Of a DNA stretch of 42,980 bases, positions 1 to 9,095 are shown one piece after another (within the stretch, counting starts at the first letter, position 1; every line of letters starts with the position of its first letter). The notes beneath the pieces are model-generated. The model was not told the DNA's origin. It saw only the letters and a program-made list of their open reading frames with translations, and did no database searches. A program made the position numbers and the translations under genes. Source of the stretch: Actinomycetota bacterium (GTDB lineage: Bacteria; Actinomycetota; Acidimicrobiia; Acidimicrobiales; CADCSY01); assembly GCA_019347915.1 (NCBI GenBank), contig JAHWKL010000006.1, positions 1-42,980 on the forward strand. Direction: 5' to 3'.

Positions 1-247
1 GCCGCTCGGTGGGGGTCAGCAGGTCGGTGCGGACGTCGTCGAGGGGGAAGTACCACACCGGGGCCAGGCCGGTCTCGTGCAGCAGCTTGGCCTGGCGGCT
101 GTCGGCCACCGCCTCGCCGGCGAACATGGCCCGCACCCGCTTGGGCGACGGGTCCCAGAACAACACGTGGGCAGGCCCGGTGCGGGAGAAGTTGAAGTGG
201 CCGGCGGGGTCGGGACCGAAGGGCCCCCGTCCTCTCATGAGCGTCAT
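1..247 (-). CDS. DUF427 domain-containing protein (3' end runs off the window)
   Basis: Reverse-strand translation MTLMRGRGPFGPDPAGHFNFSRTGPAHVLFWDPSPKRVRAMFAGEAVADSRQAKLLHETGLAPVWYFPLDDVRTDLLTPTER resembles the DUF427 family; ATG at 247, open to window edge. Confidence 0.75.
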   Translation of the reverse strand, partial: MTLMRGRGPFGPDPAGHFNFSRTGPAHVLFWDPSPKRVRAMFAGEAVADSRQAKLLHETGLAPVWYFPLDDVRTDLLTPTER

Positions 248-407
248 GGTGGTGTCTCCGTCTCGTGGCGATCAGCGTCTTGGGGACAGCCTGCCGGGAA
301 CGGGCGCGTGTCGCTCCTGCAGCTCGATGTCCTCGCCAGGAGGGCGGGAGGGCGCGAGCATGGTCGCCGGTGAGCGCGCTTACCCCCCTTGTTCGGTCCG
401 AGCACCG

Positions 408-1640
408 GTGATCGATCCGGCGCCGGGCGGAGGCCGGCCCAGGGACGACTTCTTCCTGGCTCCGCTCCCGGTTGCCGACGAGGTGCCCGAGCCGGCGCCG
501 GAGGACCCGCCGCCCGGGCCCGTCGGGGCGACGACGGTCGAGCCGGCCCGGGCCCGGGCCCGGGGAGCCGCGCCGCTCGCCGGTGCCGTCGCCCTCGTGG
601 CCGCGGTCCTCCTCCTCGGGGATCGGGACGAAGGCGGCAACGGGGAACGTGAGGCCATGGCCACCACGACCACTGCCCGGCGGCCGGCGACCACGACGAC
701 CACGCCACTCGGCGAGCGGCCGGCCACGGGGCCGCTCCTGCCCGAGCCCACCGGTGCTGCGCTGGTGGTGGTGACCTCCTCACAGGTCCTGGTCGTCGAG
801 TTGGACACCGGCGCCGTGCGCTCGGTGGCGGTGGCGGGTCGGGAGAACTACCACGGTGCCTGGGCGGCGGATGACGCCGTCTTCGTGCTTGGCCCCGAAG
901 GCCCGTTCGCCGTGCCGGTGGCACCCGGCAAGGATCCCGTCGTCCTCCCCGAGGGCCGTGCATCTGACTGGGTGACTCCCTCCGACCGTGCCGGGCACGC
1001 CTGGCTCATCGCCCACGTCGTCGGGGACAGGGTGGAGGGGCGGGAGGTGGACGCCGGCGGTCAGGAGACGGGACGGCAGTTCGTCCTGCCGGCACTGCTC
1101 AGCTCCGCCATGGTGGCCGTCGACGGTGGGCTCGTCATCGAGGCGTTGGGGAGTCTCACCTTCTACGACCCCGATACGGGCGAGGCCCGGCCCATCGGAC
1201 ACGGGTTCCCGCTGGCCGGCTCCGGTCACACACTGGCCCGGCTCTCGTGTGAGGCCCTGCGCTGTGGGCTCCACCTGACCGATGTCCGCACCGGCGGCGA
1301 CGTGGAGGTACCGCCGGCGGCGGAGACCACCTTCGCCCCGTTCTCGCCGGCGGCGTTCTCACCCGATGGCCGGTGGTTGGCCGCTGCCGTGGGGATGGTG
1401 ACCGGGGGGCGCGACCGCGTGGCCCTGGTCGACGTGGCCGAGGGCGAGGTCGTTGCCTTTCACCCCTTTGTCATCGGCCACGGTACCCCCTTCGCCTTCT
1501 CGCCCGACAGCCGCTGGCTGTTCCTGCTCGACGCCGACGACGTCGTGGCCCACCGGCTGGGCACGGAGGAGACATTGACCCTCGAGGGCCTCCACCCGGG
1601 AGGGGCGGTCGCCCTGGCCGTGGTCGCCATCGGCGAGTGA
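408..1640 (+). CDS. Membrane-anchored protein with C-terminal beta-propeller/WD40-like repeats
   Basis: Long ORF (track 9..1640; GTG at 408 is a plausible start). Single TM (LAGAVALVAAVLLLG), Thr-rich linker, then repeated FSPDGRWLAAAV / FSPDSRWLFLLD motifs. Confidence 0.65.
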   Translation: MIDPAPGGGRPRDDFFLAPLPVADEVPEPAPEDPPPGPVGATTVEPARARARGAAPLAGAVALVAAVLLLGDRDEGGNGEREAMATTTTARRPATTTTTPLGERPATGPLLPEPTGAALVVVTSSQVLVVELDTGAVRSVAVAGRENYHGAWAADDAVFVLGPEGPFAVPVAPGKDPVVLPEGRASDWVTPSDRAGHAWLIAHVVGDRVEGREVDAGGQETGRQFVLPALLSSAMVAVDGGLVIEALGSLTFYDPDTGEARPIGHGFPLAGSGHTLARLSCEALRCGLHLTDVRTGGDVEVPPAAETTFAPFSPAAFSPDGRWLAAAVGMVTGGRDRVALVDVAEGEVVAFHPFVIGHGTPFAFSPDSRWLFLLDADDVVAHRLGTEETLTLEGLHPGGAVALAVVAIGE

Positions 1641-1650
1641 CCCCGGGGGC

Positions 1651-2478
1651 TCAGATGCGGTGACAGCGGGCGGAGACGAGACAGAAGGCGCCGTAGAGGG
1701 CCAGGCCGGCGGCGACGACACCGAGCATCCAGCTGCCGTACGGCTCCTGCAACAACTCACGCAGGGCGGCGTCGAGGCCGTTGGCCTGGCGGGGGTCGTT
1801 GCCCACGGCGGCGGCGACCACGAACCAGCCCACCAGGCAGAACACCAGGGCGCGCCCGGCGTTGCCGGCCATGGCGAGGAGGTCGACCAGCCGGCGCTGG
1901 CAGCGCGACATCCCGTCGAGCTCGAGCTCCTCGCGGTGACCACCGTGCAGGACGTGCCAGGCGATGCCCAGCCCGGTGGCGAACACGGCCACGCCCACGG
2001 CGCCGACGAGCAGGGCGCCCCCGGGCCACGACAGCACCCCGGCGGTGATGCCCTGTTGCTGTCCGCCGGCGCCTTGACCGTTGGGCGACCGCAGCGTGCC
2101 CAACGCCATGACCGACAGCGCCAGGTAGGCGGCGGCGTGGGCCAGGTGCTTCACCCGTGCCGTCCAGCCGGAGCCCTGGGAGCGGTTCAGGAAGGTCTCG
2201 ACGAGCCGCCAACCGGCGTAGGCCAGCAGGCCGACGGCCAGGATCAACAGGAGCGCCTTGCCGAACGGCTTCTGGGCCACCTCCTCCATGGCTCCCTGGC
2301 TGCTGGTCTCCTCCCGGCGCTGCCCCAGGGCCAGTTGGAGAGCGAGCACCGCGGTCACGATGAACAACAGGCCCCGGGCCAGCCACCCGCCGCGGGCTGC
2401 CGCCTGGTACCAGGGCTGGTCGGTGGCCCGCTCGAGCCGGCCCTCCTCGTTCCGGGCCTCGCTCACCTCGGTGGTCAC
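1651..2478 (-). CDS. DUF1206 family membrane protein
   Basis: Translation VTTEVSEARNEEGRLERATDQPWYQAAARGGWLARGLLFIVTAVLALQLALG... with several TM segments in the DUF1206 pattern; GTG start overlaps the stop of the upstream gene. Confidence 0.7.
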   Translation of the reverse strand: MTTEVSEARNEEGRLERATDQPWYQAAARGGWLARGLLFIVTAVLALQLALGQRREETSSQGAMEEVAQKPFGKALLLILAVGLLAYAGWRLVETFLNRSQGSGWTARVKHLAHAAAYLALSVMALGTLRSPNGQGAGGQQQGITAGVLSWPGGALLVGAVGVAVFATGLGIAWHVLHGGHREELELDGMSRCQRRLVDLLAMAGNAGRALVFCLVGWFVVAAAVGNDPRQANGLDAALRELLQEPYGSWMLGVVAAGLALYGAFCLVSARCHRI

Positions 2479-3143
2479 CGGCGGTGTGTCCCCGTCTCTT
2501 TGCCTTTCGAACCCGCACGGCGTGGCCCGCCTGACGGCCCCCGGCCGGCGGCGCGGTAGGCCCACAGCTCGTGCCAGACGTGGGGGTAGACGCCCCTCTC
2601 GAAGTACGCCGCCACGCTGTCGATGGTGTAGCCGGCCCGGTCGGGGAAGAGGAGCCAGTAGGGGACGAGGGTGGCGACGACGAAGTTGGCCACCACCAGC
2701 GGGAGGTAGAGCGGCCCGAACAGCCGGGCCTGGAGGACGTGGATCTCCTCGTGGCGGTCGATGCGCTCGTTGCTGCCCGCCTTGACGGTGCCGATCGTGG
2801 TGGCGTACCGAGGCACGACGCCGTTCACCAGCCAGATGGACCCGGTGCCCCGGGTGCGGTCCACGTCCAACGGGTTCCCTCTGAGGCGGAGGGCTCCGTA
2901 GAAGAGCGCGCCGGCCCACGTGTTGGGCGCGCTCCAGGTGGCGTCGACGATGCACCGCCGCAGCCCGCCGGGCCCCTGGTACGGCTCTCCTCGGCGCACC
3001 GCACGCCCGAAGGGAATGGCGAAGATGCCGGAGAGTGCGCCGCCGACGGCAGCACCGACCCGGCCGCCGGCGAGCAAGCCCATCACCGCCCCGACCCCGG
3101 TCGTGGCCGTGCCCTGCACCCAGCCGGCGATGGCTGCTGTCAC
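2475..3143 (-). CDS. Hypothetical membrane protein with HExxH motif (RHEEIHVLQARLFGPLY)
   Basis: 222-aa ORF; glycine-rich hydrophobic N-terminus, HEEIH motif and C-terminal TM. Confidence 0.6.
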   Translation of the reverse strand: MTAAIAGWVQGTATTGVGAVMGLLAGGRVGAAVGGALSGIFAIPFGRAVRRGEPYQGPGGLRRCIVDATWSAPNTWAGALFYGALRLRGNPLDVDRTRGTGSIWLVNGVVPRYATTIGTVKAGSNERIDRHEEIHVLQARLFGPLYLPLVVANFVVATLVPYWLLFPDRAGYTIDSVAAYFERGVYPHVWHELWAYRAAGRGPSGGPRRAGSKGKETGTHRR

Positions 3144-3167
3144 ATCCGCTGAACGAGTTCCGATATG

Positions 3168-3239
3168 CGCCCCCGGTAGGATTCGAACCTACGCACCCGG
3201 CTCCGGAGGCCGGTGCTCTATCCCCTGAGCTACGGGGGC
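3168..3239 (-). tRNA. tRNA-Arg(CCG)
   Basis: Reverse complement GCCCCCGTAGCTCAGGGGATAGAGCACCGGCCTCCGGAGCCGGGTGCGTAGGTTCGAATCCTACCGGGGGCG folds as a cloverleaf; 7-bp acceptor GCCCCCG/CGGGGGC; anticodon loop CTCCGGA. Confidence 0.95.
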
Positions 3240-3295
3240 GGCTCGGGTGATCCTACCGGCCGCCGGGCGGGGTGGGCCGCCGGTAGCATCGGTCG

Positions 3296-3676
3296 GTGGC
3301 GCAGGCTGGTCGACGCGTGCTGGTGGTCGACGACGATCCCGTGATCCTCAGGTTGCTGCAGGTCAACTTCGAGATGGCGGGCTTCACCGTGAGCACGGCC
3401 GCCGATGGGGTCGAAGCCCTGGCTGCGGCCACGTCGGAGCCCCCGGACCTGGTGGTGTCCGACGTGATGATGCCGGGGATGAACGGGCTGGAGCTGGTGT
3501 CGGCCCTCGACGCCGACGACCGGACCCGGCGGATCCCCGTCGTCCTGCTCTCCGCCCGAGCCCAGACCGACGACGTGATCGAGGGGTTCCGGGCCGGCGC
3601 CGACGACTACGTGACCAAGCCCTTCGAGCCGCTGGACCTGGTCGACCGGGTCAACCGGCTCCTCGGTGCGCCGTGA
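3296..3676 (+). CDS. Single-domain response regulator (REC)
   Basis: RRVLVVDDDPVILRLLQ...DLVVSDVMMPGMNGLEL...VVLLSARAQ...GADDYVTKPFEPLDLVDRV; DD, phospho-Asp, T/S and K signatures. Confidence 0.9.
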   Translation: MAQAGRRVLVVDDDPVILRLLQVNFEMAGFTVSTAADGVEALAAATSEPPDLVVSDVMMPGMNGLELVSALDADDRTRRIPVVLLSARAQTDDVIEGFRAGADDYVTKPFEPLDLVDRVNRLLGAP

Positions 3677-4941
3677 CCCCGCTCCCTCCGCACCTGTTGC
3701 CGCTCACCGCCGAGGTCGACGACCGTGGCCGGCTGGCCGTGGGCGGCTGCGACGTGCTCGAGTTGGCGCGCCAGCACGGCACTCCCGTGTTCGTCTACGA
3801 CGAAGCCCACCTGCGGGCCCGGTGCCGGGAGGCCGTTGCCGCCTTCGGTGACGGTGCCATCTACGCGGCCAAGGCCTTCCTGTGCCGGGCCATGGCCGCG
3901 CTGGTCCACGAGGAGGGCATGGGCATCGACGTGGCCAGCGGCGGCGAGCTGCACGTCGCCCTGGCCGCCGGCGTGCCTCCCGCCCGCCTGGTGCTGCACG
4001 GCAACAACAAGTCCGAGGCCGAGCTGGCCCGTGCCCTCGAGGTCGGCGTCGGGCGAGTGGTGGTCGACAGCCACGACGAGGTCGACCGCATCGAAGCGCT
4101 GGTGGCCGGCGGCGCCCGCCCGCCCCGCGTGCTGGTTCGGGTGACGCCCGGGGTCGAGGCCCACACCCACGTGTACGTGCAGACGGGACAGGCCGACTCC
4201 AAGTTCGGGTTCGGCCTGGCCTCTGGTGCTGCCGCCGCCGCCGTCGAGCGGGTGGCGGCGTCGCCGGCGATGGAGCTGGTCGGCATCCACGCCCACATCG
4301 GCAGCAACGTCTTCCTGCTGGCCTCGTTCGACCAGGCCGTCGAGTTGCTGGCCGACTTCGTGGTCCCGCTGGGACTGCCCGAGCTGTCCCTGGGCGGTGG
4401 CCTCGGGGTGGCCTACGTCGAGGGCGAGGAGGCGCCGTCGCTCAGCGAGTGGGGGGCGGCGCTCGAGAAGGCGTGCACGGAGGCCGGCATCACGTCCCGG
4501 CTCTCGGTCGAGCCGGGCCGGGCCATCGCCGCCGGCGCCGCCCTCACCCTCTACACCGTGGGCACCGTCAAGGAGCTGGTGGGGGTGCGCACCTACGTCT
4601 CGGTCGACGGGGGCATGAGCGACAACCCTCGTCCCGTCCTCTACGGCAGCGGCTACGAGGTCTTTCTCCCTCGCGCCACCGGGGCCCCACGTCCTCGGCA
4701 CGTGCGCGTGGTGGGCAAGCACTGCGAGTCGGGTGACGTCATCGTCCACGACGCCAAGGTCCCGTCCGACCTCGCCGTCGGCGACGTGCTCGCCACCCCG
4801 GTCACCGGGGCCTACGGGCACTCGATGGCCTCCACCTACAACAAGGTGTCCCGCCCACCGGTGCTGTTCGTGGCCGACGGCAAGGCCCGGGTGGTCGTGC
4901 GCCGGGAGACGCTCGACGACCTGTTGCTGCTGGACCAGTAA
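3673..4941 (+). CDS. lysA: Diaminopimelate decarboxylase
   Basis: GTG at 3673 overlaps the REC stop; PLP motif (IYAAKAFLCRAM), HIGSN, ELSLGGGLGV, EPGRAI, KHCESGDVI; the track ORF is extended upstream artefactually. Confidence 0.93.
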   Translation: MTPLPPHLLPLTAEVDDRGRLAVGGCDVLELARQHGTPVFVYDEAHLRARCREAVAAFGDGAIYAAKAFLCRAMAALVHEEGMGIDVASGGELHVALAAGVPPARLVLHGNNKSEAELARALEVGVGRVVVDSHDEVDRIEALVAGGARPPRVLVRVTPGVEAHTHVYVQTGQADSKFGFGLASGAAAAAVERVAASPAMELVGIHAHIGSNVFLLASFDQAVELLADFVVPLGLPELSLGGGLGVAYVEGEEAPSLSEWGAALEKACTEAGITSRLSVEPGRAIAAGAALTLYTVGTVKELVGVRTYVSVDGGMSDNPRPVLYGSGYEVFLPRATGAPRPRHVRVVGKHCESGDVIVHDAKVPSDLAVGDVLATPVTGAYGHSMASTYNKVSRPPVLFVADGKARVVVRRETLDDLLLLDQ

Positions 4942-4953
4942 GGCCCATCGCTC

Positions 4954-5002
4954 GTTCTTTGTCGGCTGGCCCACCGCCAGGGTGGGCGATCCGACAAAGA
5001 AC
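4954..5002. repeat. Intergenic palindrome 'C' (49 nt, 12-bp perfect arms GTTCTTTGTCGG/CCGACAAAGAAC, inner GCCCACC/GGTGGGC)
   Basis: Arms at 4954-4965 and 4991-5002; inner arms at 4969-4975 and 4981-4987; lies between lysA stop and hom. Confidence 0.85.
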
Positions 5003-5013
5003 CAGGGGCGGGG

Positions 5014-6351
5014 GTGGCAGGTAGCGTGGCCGACGTGGCTGGGACGAGCTCGTCGGTGGTGCGCATCGGCCTGCTGGGCTGCGGCAACGTCGGTGCCGCC
5101 CTGATCGGCCTGATCGCCGAGCAGGCCGACGCCGTGGAGCTGCGGACGGGGCTGCGCCTCGAGGTCACCCGGGTGGCGGTGCGCAACCTGGCCAAGGCCC
5201 GCCCGGTGGAGCTGCCCGAGGGCTGCCTCACCCACGACGCCGGCGGGGTGGTGGACGATCCCGAGGTCGACGTGGTGGTGGAGCTGATCGGGGGGATCGA
5301 GCCGGCCCGGAGCCTGATCCTCGACGCCGTCAAGTCGGGCAAGCCCGTGGTCACCGCCAACAAGGAGCTGCTGGCCAACGTGGGGGAGGAGCTCTTTGCT
5401 GCCGCCGACGCCGCCGGCGTCGACCTGCTGTTCGAGGCGTCGGTCGGCGGCGCCATCCCGGTCATCCGCCCGCTACGGGAGTCGCTGGCCGGCACCCGTG
5501 TGCGCCGGGTGACCGGCATCGTCAACGGCACGACGAACTACATCCTCACCCGCATGAGCGAGGAGGGAGCCACCTACGGCGAGGCTCTGGCCGAGGCCCA
5601 GGGCCTGGGCTACGCCGAGCGGGACCCGACCGCCGACGTCGACGGCTACGACGCCGGCGCCAAGGCGGCGATCCTGGCCACCATCGCCTTCGGCGCCTCG
5701 GTGGTGGCGGGTGACGTGTACCACGAGGGCATCTCGGCGGTGACGCCGGCCGACATCGGTTTCGCCCACCGGCTGGGCTATGAGATCAAGCTGCTCGCCG
5801 TGGCCGAGGCGCACTATGACGACGCCGGCGGCGGCGGCGTTCCCGAGGTGGCCGTGCGGGTCCACCCGGCCATGGTCCCGGCCGACCACCCCCTGGCCAG
5901 CGTGCGAGGCAGCTTCAACGCGGTGTTCATCGAAGGCGAGGCGGTGGGCGAGCTCATGCTCTACGGGCGTGGTGCCGGGGGACGGCCCACGGCCAGCGCC
6001 GTGCTGGGTGACGTGGTCGACGCCGCCGGCAACCTGCGTCGGGGCACGCACGCCCCGCTCGGCCTCCTGCCCCGGGCGGTGATCCGTCCCATCGACGAGA
6101 TGCGCTCGGAGTACTACCTCCACCTCGAAGTCGTCGACCGCCCGGGAGTGCTCCACGCCGTCTCCGGCGTGTTCGCCGAGCACGGGGTCTCCATCCGCTC
6201 CATGGAGCAGGAGGGGCTGGGCGACGAGGCCCGGCTGATCTTCATCACCCACGACGCCGCCGAGTCGGCCGTGCAGGCCACGTTGGCGGCGCTGCGGGGC
6301 CTGGACGTGGTCGACCGGGTCACGAGCGTGCTCAGGGTCGTGTCAGGGTGA
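5014..6351 (+). CDS. hom: Homoserine dehydrogenase with C-terminal ACT domain
   Basis: VRIGLLGCGNVGAAL...VVTANKELLA...GIVNGTTNYILTRM...AERDPTADVDGYDAGAKAAILA, ACT: YYLHLEVVDRPGVLHAVSGVFAEHGVSIRSM. Confidence 0.95.
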   Translation: MAGSVADVAGTSSSVVRIGLLGCGNVGAALIGLIAEQADAVELRTGLRLEVTRVAVRNLAKARPVELPEGCLTHDAGGVVDDPEVDVVVELIGGIEPARSLILDAVKSGKPVVTANKELLANVGEELFAAADAAGVDLLFEASVGGAIPVIRPLRESLAGTRVRRVTGIVNGTTNYILTRMSEEGATYGEALAEAQGLGYAERDPTADVDGYDAGAKAAILATIAFGASVVAGDVYHEGISAVTPADIGFAHRLGYEIKLLAVAEAHYDDAGGGGVPEVAVRVHPAMVPADHPLASVRGSFNAVFIEGEAVGELMLYGRGAGGRPTASAVLGDVVDAAGNLRRGTHAPLGLLPRAVIRPIDEMRSEYYLHLEVVDRPGVLHAVSGVFAEHGVSIRSMEQEGLGDEARLIFITHDAAESAVQATLAALRGLDVVDRVTSVLRVVSG

Positions 6352-6355
6352 GCGG

Positions 6356-7750
6356 GTGAACTACGTCAGCACTCGCGGGAAGGCCCCGGTGCTCGGCTTC
6401 GCCGACGTCCTCCTGGCCGGGTTGGCGCGCGACGGCGGGCTCTACATGCCCGAGACGTGGCCCGAGCTGCCGCACGCCACCCTGGCCAGCTTCGCCGGGG
6501 CGCCCTACGCCGAGGTGGCCACCCGGATCATGGCGCCCTTCCTGAGTGGCAACATCGACGAAGGCGACCTGGCCGCGGCGGTCGACGGGGCCTATGCCGG
6601 GTTCCGGCACCCGGCGGTGGTGCCGCTGCGCCAGGTGGCCGACAACGACTGGGTGCTCGAGCTGTTCCACGGCCCCACACTGGCGTTCAAGGACGTCGCC
6701 CTCCAGGTGGTGGGCCGGTTGTTCGACCTGGAGCTGCGCCGGCGGGGGGAGCGGCTGACCATCCTCGGGGCCACCTCGGGCGATACGGGGCCGGCTGCCG
6801 TCGCCGCCTGTCGTGACCGCGACAGCCTCGACGTGTTCATCCTCCATCCCGCCGACCGCATCTCCGAGGTGCAGCGGCGGCAGATGACCACGGTCGACGC
6901 GCCCAACGTCCACAACCTGGCCGTGGAGGGCACCTTCGACGACTGCCAGGACCTGGTGAAGGCCATCTTCAGCGACCTGGCCCTGCGGGAGCAGCTGCGG
7001 CTCTCGGCCGTCAACTCCATCAACTGGGCCCGGGTGCTGCCCCAGGCCGTGTACTACGTCACCGCCGCCGTCGCCCTCGGCGCGCCCCACCGCCGTGTGG
7101 CCTTCTCCGTGCCCACCGGCAACTTCGGCAACGCCCTCGCCGGCTGGATCGCCTGGCGGATGGGCGCCCCCATCTCCCAGCTCGTGGTGGCCAGCAACCG
7201 CAACGACATCGCCACGCGGTTCCTGAGCACGGGCGTGATGGAGGTGCAGACCGTGCACCCCACCATCAGCCCGGCGATGGACATCCAGGTGTCGAGCAAC
7301 CTGGAGCGCCTGCTGTTCGAGCTGCTCGACCGCGATGCCCCGGCGGTGACCGAGCACATGGCCCGCTTCTCCTCCGAGGGGCGCATGGAGATCCCCGTCG
7401 GGCGGCTGGAACAGGTCCGGAGGCTCTTCGATGCCACCACCGTCGACGACGACACGGCCAGCCGGGCCATGGCCAGGCTCCACGCCGCCGGGGGGCCTCT
7501 CGTCGACCCCCACACCGCAGTGGGGTTGGTGGCGGGGCAGGCGTGCCGGCGGGACGCCGATGTCCCCCTGGTCGCCCTTTCCACCGCCCACCCGGCCAAG
7601 TTCCCCGACACGGTGGAGGCGGCCACCGGGGTGCGCCCCGCTCTGCCCGCCCACCTCGACCACCTGTTCGAGCTGCCCGAGCGCTACGCCACCCTGCCGT
7701 GCGACCTGGCCGCCGTGCGCGACTACGTCGTCGCCCACGCCCGGGCTTGA
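6356..7750 (+). CDS. thrC: Threonine synthase
   Basis: MNYVSTRGKAPVLGFADVLLAGLARDGGLYMPE...FHGPTLAFKDVALQ...GATSGDTGPAA...PTGNFGN. Confidence 0.95.
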   Translation: MNYVSTRGKAPVLGFADVLLAGLARDGGLYMPETWPELPHATLASFAGAPYAEVATRIMAPFLSGNIDEGDLAAAVDGAYAGFRHPAVVPLRQVADNDWVLELFHGPTLAFKDVALQVVGRLFDLELRRRGERLTILGATSGDTGPAAVAACRDRDSLDVFILHPADRISEVQRRQMTTVDAPNVHNLAVEGTFDDCQDLVKAIFSDLALREQLRLSAVNSINWARVLPQAVYYVTAAVALGAPHRRVAFSVPTGNFGNALAGWIAWRMGAPISQLVVASNRNDIATRFLSTGVMEVQTVHPTISPAMDIQVSSNLERLLFELLDRDAPAVTEHMARFSSEGRMEIPVGRLEQVRRLFDATTVDDDTASRAMARLHAAGGPLVDPHTAVGLVAGQACRRDADVPLVALSTAHPAKFPDTVEAATGVRPALPAHLDHLFELPERYATLPCDLAAVRDYVVAHARA

Positions 7751-7795
7751 GACCGACGGCGGGCCCGCCGGCCGTCCACCAGTAGCGTCGCCGAG

Positions 7796-8944
7796 ATGAA
7801 GTACGTGGTCTGCGTCCCCGACGGCTGCGCCGACGAGCCCGTCCCCGAGCTCGATGGCCGCACACCGCTGGAGGCGGCCTCCATGCCCACGCTGACGGGG
7901 CTGGCCCGCCGGGGAGAGGTGGGGCGGGCGGCGGTCATCCCCGCCGGCATGGCCCCCGGCAGCGACGTGGGCAACATGAGCATCCTCGGCTACGACCCGG
8001 CTCGCTACCACACCGGTCGGGCCCCCATTGAGGCCGCCGGACGCGGTGTGCGCCTGGGCCCGGAAGAGGTCGCCTACCGCTGCAACCTGGTGACCGTCGG
8101 CGACGACGGGACCATGGCCGACTTCGCCGGAGGCCATCCGAGCACCGAGCAGGCGGCCGAGGTGGTGGCCGCCCTCCAAGCCGAGCTGGGCTCCGACGAG
8201 GTGCGCTTCCACCCCGGGGTGCAGTACCGGCACCTGCTGGTGGTCCCCTCGACCTGGGCCGAGGCCGACTGCGTCCCGCCCCACGACCTGTCGGGCCGGA
8301 CGGCGGTGTGGCCCACGGGGCCGGCGTCCTCGTCGTTGCGCGCCCTCATGGAGGGCTCCCGGTCGGTGGTCAGCCGCTTCGGCCTGCCGGCCAACCAGGT
8401 GTGGCTCTGGGGCCAAGGCCACCAGCCGCAGCTCCCCGCCTTCCGCGACCGCCACGGCCTGGAGGCGGCACTGACCACCGCGGTCGACCTGGTTCGGGGA
8501 CTGGGCGCCCTCACCGGCATGGAGGTGGTCGAGGTCGAGGGCGCCACCGGCTGGTACGACACCGACTACGAGGGCAAGCGGGACGCGTGCCTGGCCACCC
8601 TGGAGGCCGGCGCCGACCTGTTCGTCATCCACGTCGAGGCCACCGACGAGGCGGGCCACGCCGGCGACCTCGAGGAGAAGGTGCGAGCGCTGGAGCACTG
8701 GGACCGGCGCATCCTCGGCCCGCTGGTCGAAGGGCTGGGCGACCTGGGCCCGTGGCGCCTGCTCCTCCTGCCCGACCACCCGACCCCCGTGGCGTTGCGC
8801 ACCCACACCCTCGACCCCGTGCCGTGGCTGCTGGTCGACAGCGAGCACGACGGGCCGGGGGGTACGTACAGCGAGGCCGGCACCGTCGGTTCGCCTCCGG
8901 TGCCGGGGCACGAGCTGATGGGCCGGCTCACCGCCCGCCGCTGA
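7796..8944 (+). CDS. Archaeal-type cofactor-independent phosphoglycerate mutase-like protein; by context proposed homoserine kinase
   Basis: MKYVVCVPDGCADEPVPELDGRTPLEAASMPTLTGLARRGEVGRAAVIPAGMAPGSDVGNMSILGYDP...HVEATDEAGHAGDLEEKVRALEHWDRRI...LLPDHPTPVALRTHT; directly after hom-thrC. Confidence 0.85.
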   Translation: MKYVVCVPDGCADEPVPELDGRTPLEAASMPTLTGLARRGEVGRAAVIPAGMAPGSDVGNMSILGYDPARYHTGRAPIEAAGRGVRLGPEEVAYRCNLVTVGDDGTMADFAGGHPSTEQAAEVVAALQAELGSDEVRFHPGVQYRHLLVVPSTWAEADCVPPHDLSGRTAVWPTGPASSSLRALMEGSRSVVSRFGLPANQVWLWGQGHQPQLPAFRDRHGLEAALTTAVDLVRGLGALTGMEVVEVEGATGWYDTDYEGKRDACLATLEAGADLFVIHVEATDEAGHAGDLEEKVRALEHWDRRILGPLVEGLGDLGPWRLLLLPDHPTPVALRTHTLDPVPWLLVDSEHDGPGGTYSEAGTVGSPPVPGHELMGRLTARR

Positions 8945-8952
8945 GGGCCCGG

Positions 8953-9023
8953 CGCAAACTACTTGCCCGATCTGTGAAGAACCTCGCAGGTGGAAGGGCC
9001 TGCGGACGCGCAAGTAGTTCTGC
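8953..9023. repeat. Intergenic inverted repeat 'D' (CGCA-a-AACTACTTGC ... GCAAGTAGTT-c-TGCG with nested CGCAGG/CCTGCG hairpin)
   Basis: AACTACTTGC 8957-8966 and GCAAGTAGTT 9010-9019 are perfect complements; nested 6-bp stem between them. Confidence 0.75.
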
Positions 9024-9095
9024 GTCGGGTCCTGAGCACGGCCGCCCGCCGGCGACGGCCGGGCCCCCCGGGGCCGCCGGTAGCCTGACGGGGCC

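Noticed and set aside
3247-3672. N-terminal extension of the lysA ORF
   Set aside because: Overlaps the response regulator in another frame; LysA homology begins after GTG 3673.
4954-5002. Rho-independent terminator after lysA
   Set aside because: Strong stem but no U-tract and inside a co-directional cluster; reported as palindrome instead.
3607-5235. 542-aa minus ORF opposite lysA
   Set aside because: Antisense His/Gly/Asp-rich translation with no recognisable domain.
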